This document shows positions 59,766-64,000 of a DNA stretch of 64,000 nucleotides, one piece after another. The stretch is from assembly GCF_016055025.1 (NCBI RefSeq), contig NZ_JAECVW010000007.1, one strand, 5' to 3'. The notes under the pieces were generated by a model. It saw only the letters and a program-made list of their open reading frames with translations. It was not told the DNA's origin and ran no database searches. Numbering within the stretch: the first letter of the stretch is position 1; each line of letters opens with the position of its first letter. The position numbers and the translations under genes were made by a program. The stretch is from Thermoactinomyces intermedius. Lineage in GTDB: Bacteria > Bacillota > Bacilli > Thermoactinomycetales > Thermoactinomycetaceae.

Positions 59766-60491
59766 GTGAGGTACATAAGAAGTTGGCTGGTTATTTTAAT
59801 GACATTCACTTTACTGTTAGTAGGCTGTACAGAAGGAGTGGGACAGATGGAACAACAAGAGCAAAAAGAAATCAGAGAAAAAGCTATTGAATATATAAGG
59901 GGCAAATACAATAAAGAATTTGAGGTAACAAAAGTAAGTATAGGTCAAGTAACTGGACTTGTTCGTGTACGAGGAGTAGTAAAAGATGGTAAAGATACTG
60001 AAGCAACGGTTTTTTGGGAAAAACCGGATGAAATGGATGATACTTATGTTACCAGATTATGGACAGAAGAACTAAAGCCAAAAATTACATCGGTGATTCA
60101 TAAACATATGGATGTAAGAAAGGTTGAAGAGGTGGTTTATAGTGATGGAACAAAGAAAAGTGACTATACCGGAGAAGTTCCTTCTGTATTTCAAGTGTTG
60201 GAAAACGGAGGAGATCCGGATTTTACATTGGAAGCCACAATGCGAATTTATGAGAATGAAGGAAAATATGAGAAAGAATTGCGGAATTTTTTAAAGGAAA
60301 TCCAATTGATGAATTTTAATAAATTCCTGATGGAAGTATTTGTCGTAGATGATGAATTGAAATCGGCCCCTGAAGACGTTAAGGAAAGTAGCTATACTCT
60401 GTATCGCTACAATATTGTGATCGATGACATTCAAAAAGTGGATATTGACAGTCTTGACTTGGATCAATATAAGACAGTAATCAAAGAATAG
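59766..60491 (+). CDS. Lipoprotein 1, candidate immunity protein of toxin A
   Basis: A 241-residue lipoprotein: signal peptide WLVILMTFTLLLVGC with lipobox LVGC. A charged, beta-rich domain follows (KAIEYIRGKYNKEFEVTKV, ATVFWEKPDEMDDTYV, LWTEELKPKITSVIHKHM, YTGEVPSVFQVLENGG) and ends DIQKVDIDSLDLDQYKTVIKE. I do not recognise the family. The GTG start follows the toxin stop with no gap, and AAAAGGAG lies in the toxin's last codons, so translation is coupled. A membrane-anchored outer-face partner makes sense for a secreted lipase. Three paralogues follow. Immunity is inference. Confidence 0.8.
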   Translation: MRYIRSWLVILMTFTLLLVGCTEGVGQMEQQEQKEIREKAIEYIRGKYNKEFEVTKVSIGQVTGLVRVRGVVKDGKDTEATVFWEKPDEMDDTYVTRLWTEELKPKITSVIHKHMDVRKVEEVVYSDGTKKSDYTGEVPSVFQVLENGGDPDFTLEATMRIYENEGKYEKELRNFLKEIQLMNFNKFLMEVFVVDDELKSAPEDVKESSYTLYRYNIVIDDIQKVDIDSLDLDQYKTVIKE

Positions 60492-60498
60492 AGAAACA

Positions 60499-60526
60499 GG
60501 GATGGGCAGGAAAAATCGCCCATCCC
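60499..60526 (+). terminator. Terminator-like hairpin after lipoprotein 1
   Basis: GGGATGGGC/GCCCATCCC, followed by TAAATTTATA. The same element recurs after lipoprotein 3 (63591-63620); after lipoprotein 2 only the left arm remains. Confidence 0.7.
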
Positions 60527-60563
60527 TAAATTTATAGCTAAGTCAACGGGACAGCGGAACTTA

Positions 60564-60569
60564 TATAAT
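60564..60569 (+). promoter_or_regulatory. Possible -10 element before lipoprotein 2
   Basis: TATAAT in TTATATAATGA, repeated at 63659-63664 before lipoprotein 4 in a homologous intergenic stretch. No good -35 hexamer is seen at the right distance in either. Confidence 0.4.
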
Positions 60570-60608
60570 GACCTTAGGGATTGATGATAGGAAGGGAGTA
60601 GAAAAAAG

Positions 60609-61340
60609 GTGAATATCCAAAGAATCTGGATTGTTTTCATCCTGTTGTTTGTATTCCTGTTGGCCGGATGCACAGGAACGGGAGGAGAGGGAGATATAGA
60701 TCAGGCAGAAAAGAAAAAAATCAAAGAAAAAGCCATTCAGTATATCAAGGATACATACAATAAAGATTTTGAAGTATCCGAGGTAAGTAAGGACCGTTTC
60801 ACAGGACAAACTTATACAGTCAGAGGGAATGTCAAAGATCAAAAGAACACTCAAGTATCCATTATTATGGAACCGAATGAAATCAGGGATACATACGTGG
60901 CAACATTATGGACGGAGGAATTGAAACCCAAAATCACGTCATTGGTTGAAAAACATTTTGATGTAAGGAAGATTGAACATATTGCATATTCAAATGGAAC
61001 CGAAAAAGATAAGTATACCGGAGAAATACCATCTATTTTTACTATCTTGGAAAATGGAGGGGAGCCAGAATACGAGCTGGCTTTAGTGTTTAATATTTAT
61101 GAACAAAATGGTCGATACGAGCAGGGAATCAAAAATTTCCTAAAAGCTTTGAAAGGGATGCATTTTAATGAAGTTGTGATGGAGATTTTTGTTTTAGAGG
61201 ATAAATTTAAAACAACACCCGAGGGTACCAATGATAGTAATCATATTTTAAGCCGTTATAATATTTATTTTGAAGATATCCAAAAAGTAGATATCGATCA
61301 TCACGATCTGGATCAATATAAGACAGTCATCAAAGAATAG
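60609..61340 (+). CDS. Lipoprotein 2 (paralogue)
   Basis: A 243-residue lipoprotein with signal peptide IVFILLFVFLLAGC (lipobox LAGC) and the same domain as lipoprotein 1: KAIQYIKDTYNKDFEVSEV, LWTEELKPKITSLVEKHF, YTGEIPSIFTILENGG, DIQKVDIDHHDLDQYKTVIKE. The start is a GTG at 60609 with AAGGGAG about ten bases upstream. It probably has its own promoter, so the pair may provide extra or different specificity. No toxin gene directly precedes it; it may be an orphan immunity gene for effectors of neighbours. Its terminator hairpin is truncated on the way into toxin B. Confidence 0.78.
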   Translation: MNIQRIWIVFILLFVFLLAGCTGTGGEGDIDQAEKKKIKEKAIQYIKDTYNKDFEVSEVSKDRFTGQTYTVRGNVKDQKNTQVSIIMEPNEIRDTYVATLWTEELKPKITSLVEKHFDVRKIEHIAYSNGTEKDKYTGEIPSIFTILENGGEPEYELALVFNIYEQNGRYEQGIKNFLKALKGMHFNEVVMEIFVLEDKFKTTPEGTNDSNHILSRYNIYFEDIQKVDIDHHDLDQYKTVIKE

Positions 61341-61412
61341 AGAAACGGGGATGGGCAAAAGAAAATCATAGGATTTTCAGAATTCCCCTTCAGCAAGGGG
61401 ACGCATCATGCA

Positions 61413-61872
61413 AAAGAGGTGAAAGGTTGCCAAAATGAAAACGATACATCATGGGAAACTCTTCTTATGCTTCATTTTGGTTGCATGTGTACTGGCCACA
61501 CCAACTGCCTATGCAACCGGCGGCGGGAGTTTCGATGTTCCGCAGATCCATGAGGATTTCAACCAAGGAAAACCGGCTCCGGCTCCCAAGCCGACGGAGG
61601 AGCTGAACGTTGCCCCGTCCAAGCAGGAGAAAGGCTTCTTCAGCCAAGTGGGAGACTTTGTCTCCGGTTCTTGGAACAAATTAAAAAACGGGGTCTCCAA
61701 CACTTGGAACAACCTGAAAAACGGCGCGAAAAAGACTTGGGACACCGCCGCATCCGCCACCAAGAAAGCGGCCCAAAAAGCCTGGGATTGGATGACCTCC
61801 ACAGCAGGCAAAATCACTGGGGGAATTGTGCTTGGAATCACAGCCCTCACCGGATTGTTCAGTAAGTTTGGA
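61413..61872 (+). repeat. Shared toxin N-terminal module, copy B
   Basis: Second copy of the 460-bp block at 58277-58736. The N-terminal 146 residues of toxins A and B differ at roughly one position in eight or nine by eye. Similarity ends abruptly after SKFG. Confidence 0.9.
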
Positions 61873-62823
61873 CACCAGATAAAAAATGGAGTTCAGCGGG
61901 CATATAGCAGTGTTCGACAGTCAATAGAAAATTGGTTATATCCCAATGGGACGTTAAAGGATCGTGAAGTGACTGATAGACAGTTGGCATTTGCATCAGA
62001 TATGACTTATAAAGATGTAATCTCAGAGAAAAATATAGAAACTTATCTTGGTGAAGATTGGTCAGAAGATAAAAGCTTAAGTCTTGACTTGTCTAATGGG
62101 CTACAAGCTCATGTGTTTGTTAACTCCACCACAAAAGAAATGATTATTGCTTTCCGGGGCACAGAACCTGATCGGTGGCAAGATATTGTAATCGGTGATG
62201 GGCCCATTGCTTTGGGGAATGATAGTAGTTTGGTTAATTCACAAGTAAATAAGGCACGCATTTTTGTGAAAGAACAGATTTTAAGTAATGAAAAGTATAA
62301 GCATTATAAAAAGACCATTACGGGGCATTCTTTAGGAGGATATTTAGCTGCTGATTGTGCAGCCAGATATAAAATTCCAGCAGTCACTTTTAATGCCCCG
62401 GGAAACAACCTGTTCCCAAATGTGAATGGGAGTACTTTGCTTGGATCTTTAGGTGGTCCTAAAGGGGCTGCTGTGTTAACTGCTGGAAGTTATGTGATAA
62501 ATCTTACAGATCCTCATGTACAAGTGGATATTATTAAAGAGTCCACAGGCGCATATGATAAACTGATTCGCAACTATCGTTTTAATGATGATGTAGTGGG
62601 ATCGGTTGGCTATCGACTGGGAGAAACTTATGATATTGATAAAGCCGGTAAAGTAACGTTGGATGAGGGACTAGATAACAAATTAAATATCAATGTTTTT
62701 TCGGGAAGTCATGGCATTTCTAATTTCACAACCGGGTACGATGAAGATACAAAGGAAAAATTAGATACACCCATTCCAAATTTATATGAGAAAAATAATG
62801 GAAATATTGCCCCAAGGGAGTGA
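61435..62823 (+). CDS. Secreted lipase-fold effector (candidate polymorphic toxin B)
   Basis: A 462-residue paralogue of toxin A. Signal peptide (to about 27), Pro-rich linker, Trp80/91/102 at 11-residue spacing and the hydrophobic segment are almost identical to toxin A up to residue 146. The C-terminal lipase-like domain is clearly homologous but diverged: IIAFRGTEPDRWQD, nucleophile S299 in ITGHSLGGYLA, Asp in RFNDDVVGS (385/386) and His426 in GSHGISNF. It lacks the 170-195 linker of toxin A (KGLERQNLTASLGN). The base composition drops to AT-rich just after codon 146. The binding site AGAGGTGAAAGG is the same. A lipoprotein gene begins seven bases after the stop. Confidence 0.85.
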   Translation: MKTIHHGKLFLCFILVACVLATPTAYATGGGSFDVPQIHEDFNQGKPAPAPKPTEELNVAPSKQEKGFFSQVGDFVSGSWNKLKNGVSNTWNNLKNGAKKTWDTAASATKKAAQKAWDWMTSTAGKITGGIVLGITALTGLFSKFGHQIKNGVQRAYSSVRQSIENWLYPNGTLKDREVTDRQLAFASDMTYKDVISEKNIETYLGEDWSEDKSLSLDLSNGLQAHVFVNSTTKEMIIAFRGTEPDRWQDIVIGDGPIALGNDSSLVNSQVNKARIFVKEQILSNEKYKHYKKTITGHSLGGYLAADCAARYKIPAVTFNAPGNNLFPNVNGSTLLGSLGGPKGAAVLTAGSYVINLTDPHVQVDIIKESTGAYDKLIRNYRFNDDVVGSVGYRLGETYDIDKAGKVTLDEGLDNKLNINVFSGSHGISNFTTGYDEDTKEKLDTPIPNLYEKNNGNIAPRE

Positions 62824-62829
62824 ATTCGG

Positions 62830-63576
62830 TTGAGAGGAAAGTGGATACCAATCATTTGTGTTTGTGTCATTGTTATGATGCTGACCGGTTGTCAAACAAA
62901 TTCCGTTGATACATTACCAAAGGAAGAGGGAAAGCAAATGAGTCAAGAGGAAAAAAAACAACTGAAGGATAAAGCTGTTCAGCATATTAAAAGTACATAC
63001 AATAAAGAGTTTGTTGTAACAAAAGTGGAGTGTGTTCGAGAGTTTAATTCCAATTGTTTTATAACGGGAAATGTGAAAGATGAGAACAATACAGAAATAA
63101 CTGTTTATTGGATGCCTCCAGAGATAAAAGATGATTATGTGCTTGTGAAATGGGATCAGGAGTTAGAACCAAAAATCAAGGAAATTTCAAATAAACACTT
63201 TGAAATAAAGAGAATCGAAACTATCTCTTATACCAATGGGACAAAAACGAATAAATATACCGGAGAGATTCCATCCGTGTATGAAGTGCTGAAAAACGGG
63301 GGAGATAAGGATTATTTGTTTAAATGGACTGGAGAAATTTATAAAAACGGAGGGAAGTATGAACAATCAATAAAAAACTTTTTAGAGGAAATCGAAGAAA
63401 TGAATTTTAATAGGGTACGAGTAACGATTTATGTTTATGATGATCAATTAAAAACATCGACAACAAAAGAAGATGAAGGAAAATACTTATTATACGAATA
63501 TGTAATTTCAATTGATGATATTCAAAAAGCGGAAATTGATTCAATAAATTTGAATCAATATAAAACTGTATACTGA
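62830..63576 (+). CDS. Lipoprotein 3, candidate immunity protein of toxin B
   Basis: A 248-residue lipoprotein with signal peptide IPIICVCVIVMMLTGC (lipobox LTGC), a longer polar linker (QTNSVDTLPKEEGKQMSQEE) and the family domain: KAVQHIKSTYNKEFVVTKV, TVYWMPPEIKDDYVLV, YTGEIPSVYEVLKNGG, DIQKAEIDSINLNQYKTVY. It is the most divergent of the four, as toxin B is the partner. The start is a TTG at 62830 with AAGGGAG upstream inside the toxin's last codons, so translation is probably coupled. It ends with a hairpin terminator. Confidence 0.8.
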   Translation: MRGKWIPIICVCVIVMMLTGCQTNSVDTLPKEEGKQMSQEEKKQLKDKAVQHIKSTYNKEFVVTKVECVREFNSNCFITGNVKDENNTEITVYWMPPEIKDDYVLVKWDQELEPKIKEISNKHFEIKRIETISYTNGTKTNKYTGEIPSVYEVLKNGGDKDYLFKWTGEIYKNGGKYEQSIKNFLEEIEEMNFNRVRVTIYVYDDQLKTSTTKEDEGKYLLYEYVISIDDIQKAEIDSINLNQYKTVY

Positions 63577-63590
63577 TTTAGATGAATATG

Positions 63591-63620
63591 GGGATGGGCA
63601 GAAAGAAATCGGCCCATCCC
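63591..63620 (+). terminator. Terminator-like hairpin after lipoprotein 3
   Basis: GGGATGGGC/GCCCATCCC followed by TAAATTTAT, the same module as at 60499. Confidence 0.7.
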
Positions 63621-63712
63621 TAAATTTATGGCTAATTTAATTTGGGCAGAGGAATTTATATAATGATCTTTAATCATAACAATTGTTTGATGAGAAGAAA
63701 GGAGTGGAAAAG

Positions 63713-64000
63713 GTGAATATCCAAAGAAGCTGGATCGTTTTCATTCTGTTGTTTGTATTCCTTGTGGCTGGATGCACAGGAACGGGAGGCATGGGAGATA
63801 TAGATCAGGCAGAAGAGAAAAAAATCAAAGAAAAAGCCATTCAGTATATCAAGGATACATATAACAAAGAATTTGAAGTGAGTGAAGTGAACAAGGGACA
63901 TGCTGCCGGACTCATCCGTGTACGGGGATTTGTGAAAGACGGAAAAGATACGGAAGCGACGGTTTTTTGGAAAAAAGAAGAGGAAATGGATGACACCTAT
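63713..64000 (+). CDS. Lipoprotein 4 (3' truncated by window), mosaic paralogue
   Basis: The first 96 residues of a fourth family member; the frame is open to the window edge. The N-terminus (WIVFILLFVFLVAGC, lipobox VAGC, then DIDQAEEKKIKEKAIQYIK) is nearly identical to lipoprotein 2. The last 35 or so residues (AAGLIRVRGFVKDGKDTEA, TVFWKK, MDDTY) follow lipoprotein 1 instead. The GTG start at 63713 has AAAGGAG upstream and the upstream intergenic segment matches that of lipoprotein 2. This suggests recombination within the family. The array clearly continues to the right. Confidence 0.8.
   Translation, partial: MNIQRSWIVFILLFVFLVAGCTGTGGMGDIDQAEEKKIKEKAIQYIKDTYNKEFEVSEVNKGHAAGLIRVRGFVKDGKDTEATVFWKKEEEMDDTY

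Noticed and set aside
1..64000. CRISPR arrays, rRNA genes, insertion sequences, T7SS/LXG genes
   Set aside because: No regularly spaced repeats, rRNA motifs, transposase motifs, or WXG100/LXG or EssC-like genes were seen; the toxins here carry Sec signal peptides instead.

Overview
The window looks like chromosome from a Gram-positive, endospore-forming Bacillota. It carries a PolC-type replicative polymerase, an S-box (SAM-I) riboswitch, a mannitol operon with PRD-type MtlR, RecQ and TopB of Bacillus type, and the sporulation pair prkA-yhbH. Strong purine-rich ribosome binding sites and U-tailed intrinsic terminators separate almost every transcription unit. Overall gene content suggests Bacillales, possibly Thermoactinomycetaceae; that placement is inference. 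No rRNA, transposase, integrase, prophage block or CRISPR array was seen.

Layout. 1-5 kb: 3' end of polC, a DJ-1/PfpI protein, a VTT membrane protein, a DUF1259 protein, a candidate structured small RNA, then a SAM riboswitch controlling metY. 5-10.5 kb: mtlA-mtlR-mtlF-mtlD. 10.6-12.5 kb: a decayed secreted polymorphic toxin with a PD-(D/E)XK-like C-terminus and an intact candidate immunity gene. 12.7-16.6 kb: a frameshifted metallo-beta-lactamase-fold hydrolase, an unknown gene and a YyaL-like protein. 16.6-24 kb: lipoprotein, glutamyl endopeptidase, YhzD-like protein, MscS channel, MFS transporter, serine hydrolase, RNase Z, HAD hydrolase. 24-35.7 kb: RecQ, LplJ, two TetR regulators each beside a probable target, a BNR-repeat protein, tRNA-Leu, an orphan holin, two tandem tRNA-Pro, a flavin monooxygenase and another HAD hydrolase. 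35.8-42.3 kb: a nucleic-acid repair and modification cluster (family 4 UDG, ABC-ATPase, RNase HI, QueG, Ogt, TrmL). 42.3-50.6 kb: HAD hydrolase, PrkA, YhbH, Nudix, LysE exporter, pentapeptide-repeat protein, CYTH, HD and Sir2 proteins. 50.6-58 kb: an MFS gene between two copies of an 88-bp repeat, an XRE-TPR regulator, an amine oxidase and TopB.

The most interesting region is 58.2-64.0 kb, which continues past the right edge. Two Sec-type secreted proteins share a nearly identical N-terminal module: signal peptide, Pro-rich linker, tryptophans spaced exactly 11 residues apart in predicted amphipathic helix, and a hydrophobic segment. This module is fused to divergent AT-rich lipase-fold C-termini with a recognisable Ser/Asp/His triad. 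Each is followed directly by a membrane lipoprotein gene, and the lipoprotein family is amplified to four copies, one of them visibly mosaic. The pseudogene at 10.7-12.1 kb has the same architecture and 11-residue Trp spacing but a nuclease-like C-terminus and a cytoplasmic immunity candidate. I read these as one polymorphic toxin family in which effector domain and immunity type are exchanged together. The lipase effectors pair with lipoproteins on the outer face of the membrane, and the nuclease effector with a cytosolic partner. This is inference from architecture and composition, not a demonstrated system.
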